Origin: Chromatiaceae bacterium
Lineage (GTDB): Bacteria; Pseudomonadota; Gammaproteobacteria; Chromatiales; Chromatiaceae
Assembly (NCBI GenBank): GCA_024235395.1
Contig: JACKMK010000002.1
Span: 248,001-312,000, forward strand
DNA: 64,000 nucleotides
Direction of reading: 5' to 3'
This document shows positions 35,860 through 45,233 of this stretch, in pieces. The notes beneath the pieces were generated by a model. The model was not told where the DNA came from. It made no database searches and saw only the letters and a program-made list of their open reading frames with translations. The position numbers and the translations under genes are program-made. Positions within the stretch are counted from its first letter, which is position 1. Every line of letters starts with the position of its first letter.

Positions 35860-38718
35860 CTAGCCCCGCCGGTTCATCGACGGATCGCGGCGTCCGGTCA
35901 GCGCATCGTCCACCAGCTTTTCCTGTTCTTCCTGATGCACCTGGTGGTAGCCGGTGGCCGGTGTCGCGGCCGACGGGCGTCCGACGTAGATCAGGCTGCG
36001 GCCGTTCTCGTGGAGGTCATGGAAGCGATGCTTGATCTGGTCCCATGCGCCCTGGTTCTGCGGCTCTTCCTGGCACCAGACGAATGTCGCGGCGTTCGGA
36101 TAGCGTGCGGTGACCATCTCGAAGTCGGCGCGTGGGAACGGATAGAGCTGCTCCAGGCGCACCAGTGCGACGTGTTGCAGACCCCGCGTACGTCTTGCCT
36201 GCAGCAGGTCGTAATAGACTTTGCCGGTGCACAGGACGATGTGGGTTACCGCATCCGGGTCCACGGGATCGATCTCGTCGATCACCGTCTCGAAGCGCCC
36301 GTGGGTCAGGGATTCCAGCGGCGACGTCGCCAACGGGTGGCGCAGCAGGCTCTTCGGCGACATGACCACCAGCGGGTGCCGAAACGGTCGCAGCATCTGC
36401 CTGCGCAGCAGGTGAAAGATCTGCGCCGGCGTCGTTGGCACGCACACCTGGATGTTGTGCTCGGCGCACAGTTGCATATAGCGCTCCAGCCGTGCCGACG
36501 AGTGTTCGGGGCCCTGGCCTTCGTAGCCGTGCGGCAACAGCATCACCAGGCCGCAGTAAAGGCCCCACTTGGCGCCGGCCGAGGTGATGAACTGGTCGAT
36601 CACCACCTGTGCGCCGTTGGCAAAATCGCCGAACTGCGCCTCCCAGACGGTCAGCGCGCTCGGATCCGCCGTTGCGTAGCCGTATTCGTAAGCGAGCACC
36701 GCTTCTTCCGAGAGCACCGAGTCGATCACGGTGAAGTTCGGTTGGCCCTTGTGCAGGTTGCGCAGCGGGATATAGCTTGCCCCGGTGTCCTGATCACGCA
36801 GCATCGCGTGTCGATGGAAGAAGGTGCCGCGTCGACAGTCCTGCCCCGAAATGCGGATCGGTACGCCCTGATCGATCAGCGTCGCATAGGCCATGTTCTC
36901 GGCGAAGCCCCAGTCGGCCAGCTTGTCGCCCTGGGCCATCAATCGCCGGTCTTCCATGATGCGCTGCACGCGTGGATGCAAGTTGTATTCGCCCGGCGGG
37001 GTCACGATCTGTCCCGCCAGTGCTTCGAAGCGTTCCGCATCGAAGGTGGTGTCGACCGGGTGGTCCCAGCGAATCCCGCGATAGATCGACCAGTCGACGT
37101 GGTAGGGGTTGGTCACTACGCACACGTTGGGCCGTCCGACGCAATGTCCCTTCTCGAACTCGGCACGCACGTCCTCGACGTACTTTTGCACCTCGGCCGG
37201 GGCGATCAGTTGAGCGGCGATCAGCTGATCGGCATAGGCGGCACGGGTCGGCTGATGATTGCGTATCTTCTGATACATCATCGGCTGGGTCACCGCGGGC
37301 TCGTCGGCTTCGTTGTGGCCATGGCGGCGGTAACAGACCAGGTCGATCACCACGTCCTTGTTGAACCGGTTGCGATAATCCAGCGCCAGACGGGTGGCGA
37401 AGATCGCTGCCTCGGGATCGTCGCCATTGACGTGGAAGATCGGTGCCTGGACGACTTTCGCGACATCGGTGCAGTAGGTGGTGGAGCGACTGTCCAGGAT
37501 GTTGCTGGTCGTGAATCCAATCTGATTGTTGATCACGATGTGTACCGTGCCGCCGACCGTGTATCCGCGCGCCTGCGACATGTTGAACATCTCCATGTTC
37601 ACGCCCTGTCCGGCAAAGGCGGCGTCGCCGTGCAGTATCACGGGCAGTACCTGCTCGCCACGTTTGTCCTTGCGCCGCTGTTGGCGCGCGCGCACCGAAC
37701 CGTGGACCACCGGGCTGATGATCTCGAGGTGCGATGGATTGAACCCCAGGGTGATGTGCACCAGGCCGCCCGGTGTGTCGACGTCGTTCGAGAAGCCCTT
37801 GTGGTACTTGACGTCGCCGGAGGACAGAATGCCCTCGTCCGGTATATGCCGGCGGCCTTCGAACTCGTCGAATATCTGTGCCGGCGGCTTGCCGATGATG
37901 TTGGCGAGGACGTTCAGGCGGCCGCGATGTGCCATGCCGATCACGACTTCCTTCGCACCGTCCCTGCCGGCGCGCTGGATCAGTTCGTCCAGCATCGGGA
38001 TCAACGATTCGCTGCCCTCGAGCGAGAACCGCTTCTGCCCGACGTAACGCGCATGCATGAATTTCTCGATGCCTTCCGCCGCGGTCAGCATGTGCAGGAT
38101 CCAGCGCCGCTGGTCATCGTCCAGTTCCGGTTTGGCACGGTAGGTCTCGAGGCGCTGCTGTATCCAGCGCTTCTCTTCCGTGTTGGTGATGTGCATGTAC
38201 TCGGAGCCGACGTTGCCGGTGTACACCTCCTGCACCTGATCCAGGATCTCGCGCAGCGTCAGTTGATCCGGTGCGAACAGCGAACCGGTGTTGAACACCG
38301 CATCCATGTCGTCTTTGGTCAGCCCGTAATACGTCGGCTGCAGGTCGGGCAGTGGTGGCGTCGGTTTGAGGCACAGCGGGTCCAGCGTCGCGTTCAGGTG
38401 ACCACGGACCCGATAGGCGTTGATCAGTCGCAAAACCTTGGCCTGGCGCTCGGCGGCCGCGGCGGACAGTCCGGGGGCGCGATGCACGCGCGAACCGGCA
38501 TCCTGCGCCAGTTGCAGGAAATCCTGCTGCACGCGACGGTGTGAAATGTCCTTGATCTGCACGTCCTCGACCGGCGGCAGGCCGTCGAAATGCTGCCGCC
38601 AGTTGTCGGGTACGCTGGTCGGGTCCTCGAGGTAGGCCTCGTAGAGATCCTCGATGAACGGCGCATTGGCACCGAAAAATCCAGATGAGCGACGCAGGCG
38701 ATCGAGGAATTCGGACAT
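35860..38718 (-). CDS. sucA: 2-Oxoglutarate dehydrogenase E1 component
   Basis: TPP-dependent E1 of the 2-oxoglutarate dehydrogenase complex in the TCA cycle. The product is 952 aa, near the family's usual 930-950. The N-terminal GANAPFIEDLYEAYLEDPTSVP is the E2-binding tail. The TPP domain includes VVIGMAHRGRLNVLAN, the Mg/TPP site HGDAAFAGQGVNMEMFNMSQ, and VNNQIGFTT-like VINNQIGFTTS. The C-terminal part contains the transketolase-like pyrimidine domain with RISGQDCRRGTFFHRHA. It is first gene of the sucA-sucB-fumarase group; 98 nt separate it from sucB. Confidence 0.96.
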   Translation of the reverse strand: MSEFLDRLRRSSGFFGANAPFIEDLYEAYLEDPTSVPDNWRQHFDGLPPVEDVQIKDISHRRVQQDFLQLAQDAGSRVHRAPGLSAAAAERQAKVLRLINAYRVRGHLNATLDPLCLKPTPPLPDLQPTYYGLTKDDMDAVFNTGSLFAPDQLTLREILDQVQEVYTGNVGSEYMHITNTEEKRWIQQRLETYRAKPELDDDQRRWILHMLTAAEGIEKFMHARYVGQKRFSLEGSESLIPMLDELIQRAGRDGAKEVVIGMAHRGRLNVLANIIGKPPAQIFDEFEGRRHIPDEGILSSGDVKYHKGFSNDVDTPGGLVHITLGFNPSHLEIISPVVHGSVRARQQRRKDKRGEQVLPVILHGDAAFAGQGVNMEMFNMSQARGYTVGGTVHIVINNQIGFTTSNILDSRSTTYCTDVAKVVQAPIFHVNGDDPEAAIFATRLALDYRNRFNKDVVIDLVCYRRHGHNEADEPAVTQPMMYQKIRNHQPTRAAYADQLIAAQLIAPAEVQKYVEDVRAEFEKGHCVGRPNVCVVTNPYHVDWSIYRGIRWDHPVDTTFDAERFEALAGQIVTPPGEYNLHPRVQRIMEDRRLMAQGDKLADWGFAENMAYATLIDQGVPIRISGQDCRRGTFFHRHAMLRDQDTGASYIPLRNLHKGQPNFTVIDSVLSEEAVLAYEYGYATADPSALTVWEAQFGDFANGAQVVIDQFITSAGAKWGLYCGLVMLLPHGYEGQGPEHSSARLERYMQLCAEHNIQVCVPTTPAQIFHLLRRQMLRPFRHPLVVMSPKSLLRHPLATSPLESLTHGRFETVIDEIDPVDPDAVTHIVLCTGKVYYDLLQARRTRGLQHVALVRLEQLYPFPRADFEMVTARYPNAATFVWCQEEPQNQGAWDQIKHRFHDLHENGRSLIYVGRPSAATPATGYHQVHQEEQEKLVDDALTGRRDPSMNRRG

Positions 38719-38924
38719 TTTGGGATGGACGCCCTAAATTAATGGCAAAATGCGGATTTTTACCGAAAGACCGGGGTTTAACGGGAGTCTAGCACAGCGA
38801 TTTTTCGCTAATGGGTCGGTAAATTTTTATTCGGATCATTGTCTAACCGAGGGGACAACGGTGCGGTTGAAGAGTATCCACAGGGAATCTATGGAGATTC
38901 TGTTGCAGCCTGGCGGGTGCTAAA

Positions 38925-39176
38925 ATGAAACGCATGATGTCGCCCACGCACCTGAGGCCCAAATCGCGCGCGGACCTGTATTCGCTCGAGGCCGACGTTG
39001 CGTTTTTCGAGGCACGCCTGTCGTTCGCCGGTGATGCCCCGGACACGGCCTACCAGCGCGCGCAGATAAAGACCTACCAGACCCTGGGGTCGCTCATCGG
39101 GGAGGTGATCGCGCAGGTCAAGCCCCCGCGGCGCGACGGCCAGTCGCCACGCCGGGGCGAACACGTCGCCGCCTGA
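38925..39176 (+). CDS. Small protein of unknown function
   Basis: 83-aa polar protein I do not recognise, with no signal peptide or TM segment. It has a helical middle (DLYSLEADVAFFEARLSF) and a basic tail (KPPRRDGQSPRRGE). ATG 38925 is preceded by GGCGGG; a second in-frame ATG at 38934 is possible. It is divergent from sucA and convergent with the TauE/SafE gene. Codon pattern agrees with the neighbourhood, but coding status is only probable. Confidence 0.5.
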   Translation: MKRMMSPTHLRPKSRADLYSLEADVAFFEARLSFAGDAPDTAYQRAQIKTYQTLGSLIGEVIAQVKPPRRDGQSPRRGEHVAA

Positions 39177-39230
39177 TCCGGCGGGCGGGGCACGGTGCTT
39201 CGCCCGAACGGATATCGATGAGCGTACCGC

Positions 39231-39977
39231 TCAGAAAAACAGCAGCTTGACGATGAACGCAATCAGCGCGAGGTAGAGCACGCGGCGGATCAGCGGGGCG
39301 CCATGAGAGATTGTCGAATGGGCGCCGAGCCAGCCCCCGATCGAGTTGCCGACGGCGAGTCCTATCCCGGTCCACCACAACAATTCCAACTGCGTGGCGA
39401 ATACCAGCAGCGCAACCACGGTGTAGACCAACACGACGAACACCTTGTGCATGTTGACCCGCACCAGGTCGAGGCCCATCACCCGATGCAGGATGGGCAT
39501 CAGGATGAAGCCGACGCCTATCTGAATGAAGCCGCCCCAGGCGCCGGCCCCGACCATCAGCAGATGACCGAGCAGCAGGTTCTTCGGCTGGGCTTCGCCG
39601 CCGACCGGCTTCGCGGCATCGCGCCCGGTCGCCATCAGCAGCATGACCCCGACCATCACCAACGCCAGGACCCGGTCAAACCACTCGCCGTCGAGGTGTA
39701 CGCCGATCGACGCGCCGAACAGGGCGCCGAGCGCAGCGGCGGCCGACAGGCTGAGGCTGAGGCGGAAATCGGAAAACCCGCGGCGCCGGAAAGCGCTCAC
39801 CGCGGTGATGTTCTGTGCCAGGATCGCGATCCGGTTGGTCCCGTTGGCGACCGGCCCCGGGATGCCCATGAACAGCATCACCGGGACGGTCAGCAGCGAG
39901 CCGCCGCCCGCCATCACGTTCAGCCAGCCGGCTGCGACGCCGACCAGCGCGAGCACGAGTATCTGCCAGAGTTCCAT
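39231..39977 (-). CDS. TauE/SafE-family sulfite/anion exporter
   Basis: 248-aa integral-membrane protein of the TauE/SafE (DUF81) family, whose members export sulfite, sulfoacetate or related anions. Two repeats of about four TM helices are apparent. The family motif GWLNVMAGGGSLLTVPVML is in the first repeat and GAGAWGGFIQIGVGFILMPIL begins the second. The start ATG 39977 has no close upstream partner. In a sulfur-oxidising host sulfite export would make sense, but substrate cannot be read from sequence. Confidence 0.85.
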   Translation of the reverse strand: MELWQILVLALVGVAAGWLNVMAGGGSLLTVPVMLFMGIPGPVANGTNRIAILAQNITAVSAFRRRGFSDFRLSLSLSAAAALGALFGASIGVHLDGEWFDRVLALVMVGVMLLMATGRDAAKPVGGEAQPKNLLLGHLLMVGAGAWGGFIQIGVGFILMPILHRVMGLDLVRVNMHKVFVVLVYTVVALLVFATQLELLWWTGIGLAVGNSIGGWLGAHSTISHGAPLIRRVLYLALIAFIVKLLFF

Positions 39978-40117
39978 AATCGCCGGTGCTTGTCCGCGTT
40001 GGGATGTCGATCGGCGAACATTAACCGATCCGGGTGGCCGAGGCGGCGGAAACTGCCCGGGTGGCGACGCTCAGTAGCGGGGCTGCGTCTTCGGGCGCCC
40101 GAGCGCTGGGAAGCGGT

Positions 40118-40561
40118 TCACTTGTACTGTTCGATCAGCGACTTCAGTTCAGACACTATCCGGGTGTAGAGCCGGCTGCGTTGCTTCGCGCTGGCTTCGG
40201 CCGCGCTGTCGGCGGCCTGCAGATCGCTCACCATATCGCGCAGCGTCGCGACGCGTTGACGGTGTTCCGGCTGTACGTCTTCGGCTGTCTCCAGCCAGTC
40301 CAACACCGTCTTCATGTGTTGGTGCGTGAGATTGCGTTCCAGCGGTTTCGTCTCCGCATGGGGAATCGTCTGCTCAAGCAGCCACTGGGCCTCGACCAGT
40401 GCCTGGCGGCCCGGGGCGTACAGTTCGCTACGGCGCGACCCGATCCCGAGGATGTCGAAAGAGAGCAGGGCAGTCCCGAACAGGATGACCAGCAACAGCA
40501 GGGTGGTTGCCGCGACGTAGATGCGGCGCGCGTTCCTTACCGAAACACTGAACACGGCCAT
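40118..40561 (-). CDS. Single-TM protein with periplasmic helical domain, unknown function
   Basis: 147 aa from ATG 40561, one base after the sulP stop, so translation is probably coupled. One TM segment (about 15-38, IYVAATTLLLLVILFGTALLSF) is followed by about 105 mostly helical, charged residues (WLLEQTIPHAETKPLERNL). This resembles a sensor-like four-helix bundle but has no signalling domain. The family is not recognised. It is third gene of the 42721-40118 operon, so it may be an accessory to SulP. Confidence 0.65.
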   Translation of the reverse strand: MAVFSVSVRNARRIYVAATTLLLLVILFGTALLSFDILGIGSRRSELYAPGRQALVEAQWLLEQTIPHAETKPLERNLTHQHMKTVLDWLETAEDVQPEHRQRVATLRDMVSDLQAADSAAEASAKQRSRLYTRIVSELKSLIEQYK

Positions 40562-40562
40562 A

Positions 40563-42368
40563 TCACCCCGTCTCGCCGACTGCCAGTTCCTGGCACTCGA
40601 CGAATACGCGCGCGCTGCAGGTGCTGCAATGCGCGTGGTCCAGCTGTGCGACCGCGGCGGCGATGCCGGCACTCTTCGACTCGTAGACCGCGTCACGCCC
40701 GATGTCATCGAGATAGCCGCCGCGCTCGAGGAATGCCAACACGGCCGGCTTGACCCGGAATAGGTACAGTCGCCGACCCGCACGCTTCAGACGTGCCGCC
40801 TCCTGGACGAGGAACTCGGCTCCTGCCACGTCGATGAAATTGATGCCGTGGGCGATCAGCGCGGTATCGCGCGGTATCCGGTCGCGGCCTTCCATGTTGC
40901 GCAGCCGCTCGGCGACGTGGCTGACCGCGCCGAAGAACAGAGAACCGTCGATACGCACCAAGCGCAGTTTCGGGCACTGCGCAAGGCCCTTGGCGTCGTT
41001 GAAGCGACGGCGCGGCAGGTTCGGGTCCGGCACCCGCTGTTCGAGATGCGGGCGCGATGTGCGATTCAGGTAGGCGATCAGCGACAGGCCGACACCGAGC
41101 AGTATCGCGAACTCGAGGTCGAGCAACAGTGCGGACAGGAAGGTCACCGTCATGACGGCAGACTCCGACTGGCTGGCACGCAGGATCTTGCGAATGTGGT
41201 GGCCGTCGACCAGCCCCCAGGCGACAAGCATCAGCACGCCGGCCATCGCGGCATTGGGCAGGTATGCCGCCAGCGGTGCCACGAGCACGACGATGCCCAT
41301 CAGCAGCACGCCGGCGAACACGGCCGCCAGCGGGGTCTTGGCGCCGGCCTCGTAGTTGAGCCCGCTACGATTGAACGAGCCGGTGGCGACATAGCCCGAG
41401 AAAAAGCTGCCGACCACATTCGACAGACCCTGGCCGACGAATTCCTGGCTGCCGTCGATGTGCTGTCCGGTCTTGATCGCGATCGACCGGGCGATGGAGA
41501 CGGCCTCGGTCAACGCGAACAGGGTCACGGCCAGTGCCGTCGGCGCCAGTTCGCGCAGGGTCGCGAGATCGAACGCCGGCATCGACAGTGGAGGCAACTG
41601 GTCGGGCAGGGCACCGACCGTGGCAATGCCGTGCTCGGGACCGCCGATCAACAGTGCGGTCAGGCTCCCGATCAGCATCGCACCAATCATGTAGGGGACC
41701 CGTGGCAGGTAGCGTTTCAGCGCGATACCACTGAACAGCGTGACCAGTGACACGGCGAGTACGTAGGGATTGATCGCGTCCGGTTGGGCGATCAGGTGGT
41801 GCAGGGTCCCGAACAGGTCGCTGCCACGTGGAATCGGCACGCCGAAGAAGTGCTTCAGCTGGCTCACGCCGATCAGCACGGCAGCCCCGGCGGTAAATCC
41901 CACGATGACCGAATGCGAAATGAAATTGACCAGGGTACCGAGGCGTGCGAAACCCATGAACAACTGGATCGCGCCGACCATCAGTGTCAGGGTCAATGCG
42001 AGACGCACGTATTCGACGCTACCCGGTTCGGCAAGAGCGCTCAGCGACGAGAACAGTACGATGGACGCTGCAGTGGTCGGCCCGGAGACCAGGTGCCAGG
42101 ATGAACCGAACAGCGCGGCGATGATCGCGGGCACCATGCCGGCGTACAAGCCGTACTCCGGCGGCATTCCGGCGATCGTCGCGAACGCGACCCCTTGGGG
42201 CAATACCACGATCGCGCCAGTCAGCGCGGCGACCAGGTCGCTGCTCAGCGTGCCGCGGTTGACCCGGGGCAGCCAAGCGAGGAACGGTAACAGGCGCCTC
42301 AGGCCGGCACCGGTGCCCACCCGGTCGAGGGCATGCTGCGCGGTGTTGGCGAAGGCTCCGGTTTTCAT
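40563..42368 (-). CDS. SulP-family inorganic anion transporter with STAS domain
   Basis: 601-aa SLC26/SulP transporter (sulfate, bicarbonate or other anions). The membrane domain of 12-14 segments includes the signature GLYAGMVPAIIAALFGSSWHL... (about residues 73-95) and QEFVGQGLSNVVGSFF. The C-terminal STAS domain (about 470-575) has FIDVAGAEFL where many relatives carry a phospho-accepting Ser/Thr in D-x-S/T-G. The tail is unusually cysteine-rich (HCSTCSARVFVEC). Its ATG overlaps the upstream gene's stop (ATGA) and its stop is one base from the next start. Confidence 0.88.
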   Translation of the reverse strand: MKTGAFANTAQHALDRVGTGAGLRRLLPFLAWLPRVNRGTLSSDLVAALTGAIVVLPQGVAFATIAGMPPEYGLYAGMVPAIIAALFGSSWHLVSGPTTAASIVLFSSLSALAEPGSVEYVRLALTLTLMVGAIQLFMGFARLGTLVNFISHSVIVGFTAGAAVLIGVSQLKHFFGVPIPRGSDLFGTLHHLIAQPDAINPYVLAVSLVTLFSGIALKRYLPRVPYMIGAMLIGSLTALLIGGPEHGIATVGALPDQLPPLSMPAFDLATLRELAPTALAVTLFALTEAVSIARSIAIKTGQHIDGSQEFVGQGLSNVVGSFFSGYVATGSFNRSGLNYEAGAKTPLAAVFAGVLLMGIVVLVAPLAAYLPNAAMAGVLMLVAWGLVDGHHIRKILRASQSESAVMTVTFLSALLLDLEFAILLGVGLSLIAYLNRTSRPHLEQRVPDPNLPRRRFNDAKGLAQCPKLRLVRIDGSLFFGAVSHVAERLRNMEGRDRIPRDTALIAHGINFIDVAGAEFLVQEAARLKRAGRRLYLFRVKPAVLAFLERGGYLDDIGRDAVYESKSAGIAAAVAQLDHAHCSTCSARVFVECQELAVGETG

Positions 42369-42721
42369 CGGCCCTGCACCTTCTCCGTGCCGATGTGATG
42401 GCGATGTTCCATGCTGCCGCCATCGAGCACCTTGGGCGTTTCGGGGGCGTCGCTCACGGTATCGACTCGGCTCCCGGGGAAGCTCCCGCCGTCGGCGCGC
42501 CGTAGTGTCGATCCGGCCGAGGTCTTGAGCGTGCCGGCGGACTCGATCCGAGCTGCCACGGCCAGCGTCGCGATCAGACCGATGACCGCGATCACCATGT
42601 GATGGGTGGTCAGGCCGATCACCGCCAGGATCACCGACAGGGCGACGATCACATGGCGGACCGCACTGCTCGCCGGGTCGTCCTGGGCCTGTTTGAAGGG
42701 AGAAATAGAGATGTACTGCAT
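42365..42721 (-). CDS. Small membrane protein preceding sulP, unknown function
   Basis: 118 aa from ATG 42721 (GGAG six nt upstream); a longer in-frame start at 42763 is less likely. Hydrophobic stretch about 22-57 (VIVALSVILAVIGLTTHHMVIAV) likely forms two TM helices. The C-terminal half is polar (GGSFPGSRVDTVSD, HRHHIGTEK). The family is not recognised. It overlaps sulP by 4 nt (ATGA), so it belongs to the same operon. Confidence 0.65.
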   Translation of the reverse strand: MQYISISPFKQAQDDPASSAVRHVIVALSVILAVIGLTTHHMVIAVIGLIATLAVAARIESAGTLKTSAGSTLRRADGGSFPGSRVDTVSDAPETPKVLDGGSMEHRHHIGTEKVQGR

Positions 42722-42830
42722 GGCGCGCTCCGGTATGGCTTGGGCATCAAATGTTGTTCCCAAGAAGCCTACCGAAGTCGGCGTTAAGACAATGCAAAAC
42801 GAACGTTAAGGGAGCGTTAAATCGCCGTGG

Positions 42831-44114
42831 TCAGGCAGGCGAAGGCCTGGTCGCGAAGCTCAGGCGCGCGGCGGTGCCGCCGGTATCGATGTTGGCCAGC
42901 GTGACCTGCCAGCCATGGCGCTCGCAAAGGCGGCTTACCAGCGACAAGCCCAGGCCGGCGCCGTCACTCGCGTCGCCACGCACGTAGGGCTTGAACAAGG
43001 CGCTGACGTCGAGATCGCCGATGCCGGTGCCGGTATCACGCACCTCGATCGCATCGGATTTTACCTCGACGATCACCTTTCCCTCGCTGGTGAAGCTGAG
43101 GGCGTTGCGCAGCAGATTGCCGAGCACCATCGACAGTACGGCCCGGTCAACCCGCAGCTGTGGGTGTCCGGAGATGGTCAGCGCAAGTGCCACGGGTTTG
43201 AAGCGGAACAGTTCGCGGTAGCGTTCGACCAGGTCGGCGACCACCGCCGCGACATCACATGTAGGCGTCTCGGCTGACGCCGTGTCCTGTTCACGCGCCA
43301 GGGCGAGCAGTGCGCCGGTCATCTCGCTCATCTCGGCGACGGCGCGGCCGATGCGTGCGACGCGTGCCTGGTTGCGTTCGTCCAGGGAGTGATCGTCCAG
43401 CAGCAACTCGCTGGCGCCGGCGATTACCGCGAGTGGTGTGCGCAGCTCATGACTGACGTCGCCGGTGAACAGGCGTTCACGTTCGATGAAATCGTGCAGG
43501 CGCCCCAGATAGTCGTCGAAATCGGCTGCCAGCTGCTGTACCTCGATCCAAGGAAACTCTCCGGCCAGAGGCTGGTGGTCGTCTTCCGGTCGCAGTTCGG
43601 CAGCACGGCGCACCAACTCGGTTACCGGCGCGATCACTCGGGTCGCCAACTGCCTTCCGGAAAGGGCCGAAATCAGCGTGATCACCAGCACGCTGCTGGC
43701 AAGCAGAAGCGCAAAGCCGCGTTCACGACGCTGCAGGGCGCTGACGTCGTACAGGACGACGTAGCGCCGATCACGGACCTCGCGGATCGCGGCCCGATAG
43801 GGCGTTCCGTCGAGTTGCAGCTGGTGCTGCCCCGGGGCGAGTGACGCCACTTCGGGTGGCGTGTTGCCCAGGGCTCCCTGGGCACGGATGACGAATGCCC
43901 GGATGGTCGCAGTGCGTTCCGGCAACGAATACGGATTTCGCGCCTGGCGTTCGACCAGATCGTCCAGTTCCGCGTTCAGCGTGTCGTCAATCAGCTGCCG
44001 TTCGAGATCGTGTGAGGCAACATAGATCACCACCGCCAGTATCAGGCTCACCAGGGCGCCGAACACCGCGAGCGCGACCGCGACGCGGTTGCGCAGGCTG
44101 CGCCTAGCGGTCAT
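42831..44114 (-). CDS. Two-component sensor histidine kinase
   Basis: 427-aa inner-membrane HisKA kinase of the OmpR-partner type: TM1 (about 11-33), a periplasmic sensor region of about 100 residues, TM2 (about 135-153), HAMP, and the dimerisation box FTGDVSHELRTPLAV with phospho-accepting H222. The ATPase domain has the N-box (LGNLLRNALSF), G1 (RDTGTGIG) and G2 (GDASDGAGLGLSLVSRL). It overlaps the response-regulator gene by 11 nt, so the pair is translationally coupled. The signal is unknown; proximity to sulP suggests, without proof, anion or ionic sensing. Confidence 0.9.
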   Translation of the reverse strand: MTARRSLRNRVAVALAVFGALVSLILAVVIYVASHDLERQLIDDTLNAELDDLVERQARNPYSLPERTATIRAFVIRAQGALGNTPPEVASLAPGQHQLQLDGTPYRAAIREVRDRRYVVLYDVSALQRRERGFALLLASSVLVITLISALSGRQLATRVIAPVTELVRRAAELRPEDDHQPLAGEFPWIEVQQLAADFDDYLGRLHDFIERERLFTGDVSHELRTPLAVIAGASELLLDDHSLDERNQARVARIGRAVAEMSEMTGALLALAREQDTASAETPTCDVAAVVADLVERYRELFRFKPVALALTISGHPQLRVDRAVLSMVLGNLLRNALSFTSEGKVIVEVKSDAIEVRDTGTGIGDLDVSALFKPYVRGDASDGAGLGLSLVSRLCERHGWQVTLANIDTGGTAARLSFATRPSPA

Positions 44115-44784
44115 CGCCCAATGCGAGCTGATAGCCGATGCCGCGAATGTTGTGGATCAACGGCTCGGCGGCACCGCGATCCACCGCGGCACGCAGTGCA
44201 TGGATATGCGCGCGTAGCGCATCGCTGTCCGGCGGGTCGTCGGCCCAGACCTCACGTTCGATCTCCTCGCGGCGAACGACACCCGGCGAACGTCGCATCA
44301 ACAGCTCGAGGATGCGCAACGGTATCGGTGCCAGGTCGATGCGCCGGCCGGCGCGTTCGACCCGCAGGTTGTCGGGATTGAACCTGAGGTCCGCCACGAC
44401 CAGCTGTGACTTCGCGACCTCACCATGGGCGCGGCGCACCAGCGCGTTCAGGCGGGCCTCCAGCTCGGGCATCGCGAACGGTTTCACCAGATAATCGTCG
44501 GCGCCGCTGTCGAAGCCTTCCAACTTGTTCGCCAGGGTGTCCCGCGCAGTCAACATAAGCACCGGCGTGCCGTTGCCTTCGGCCCGCAGCCGGCTGCACA
44601 CCTCGAGGCCATCCATTCCGGGCAGCATCAGGTCGAGCACGATGACGTCGTAGCTGTTTTCGAGCGCAAAGCGCAGCCCGGTGAGGCCGTTGTGCGTCAC
44701 GTCCACGCTGTGTCGATGCGCCTCGAGGTAATCGCAAAGGTTGCCGGTGAGATCCGGATTGTCTTCGACCAACAGGATGTGCAT
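44104..44784 (-). CDS. OmpR/PhoB-family response regulator
   Basis: 226-aa transcriptional regulator with receiver domain (MHILLVEDNPD, phospho-acceptor D51 in VIVLDLMLPGMDG, TARD, KPFAMPELEAR) and C-terminal winged-helix (about 128-222, with RIDLAPIPLRILELLMRRSP). ATG 44784 is chosen because it opens the receiver fold; ATG 44796 adds MIRR and is possible. The frame is open much further upstream but without conservation. It is the partner of the overlapping kinase at 42831. Confidence 0.92.
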   Translation of the reverse strand: MHILLVEDNPDLTGNLCDYLEAHRHSVDVTHNGLTGLRFALENSYDVIVLDLMLPGMDGLEVCSRLRAEGNGTPVLMLTARDTLANKLEGFDSGADDYLVKPFAMPELEARLNALVRRAHGEVAKSQLVVADLRFNPDNLRVERAGRRIDLAPIPLRILELLMRRSPGVVRREEIEREVWADDPPDSDALRAHIHALRAAVDRGAAEPLIHNIRGIGYQLALGDDR

Positions 44785-45233
44785 CCGCCGAATCATAACC
44801 GACGCCGCGGCGCGACGCGGGGAACCGGTTTGTGCAAAACAGCGGTGTTCTCTGGTCGGCGAACAGCCCGGTAATCCGAAGGTCGAGGCGCCTGGATACA
44901 TTGCGCAGTGAAGACACCAGCGCTTGGCTTCGTCGGTAGATCGAGTTTCGTTGTTCGATTTCGGGTATCGGGCGTGGCTCGTGTTCAGGGGCCAGGGACA
45001 GGCTGGCTTCTTCCCCGATGCGACCGCTTTTGGTGCGTTATGCGTACAAGGGTGCATCGCAGTGGCGGCCGAAAAACGGATGTTTCGATGATTTGGCGTT
45101 CGTCACTGGTCTCGCGAAGAGTGGTCTGTATAATCCGCCCGCCTTCGACTCGGGATCGCCCGGTTGAAGGCAAAAACTCTCTTAAATTCATGGAACTAAA
45201 TTGGTGCAAGGCACCAAGAAGGGGCGCAAGGTA
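44785..45233 (+). other. Divergent intergenic region (response regulator / ParA-like gene)
   Basis: No supported gene on either strand. It must hold both promoters. The clearest element is TATAAT at 45129-45134 for the rightward gene, with no good -35 at standard spacing. Confidence 0.4.
45129..45134 (+). promoter_or_regulatory. Sigma-70-type -10 element before the ParA-like gene
   Basis: Exact TATAAT preceded directly by TG, about 100 nt before ATG 45234. No convincing -35. Confidence 0.4.

Noticed and set aside
35935..38544. 869-codon plus-strand open frame opposite sucA
   Set aside because: Antisense shadow of sucA; residue composition is shadow-like and there is no ribosome-binding site or motif.
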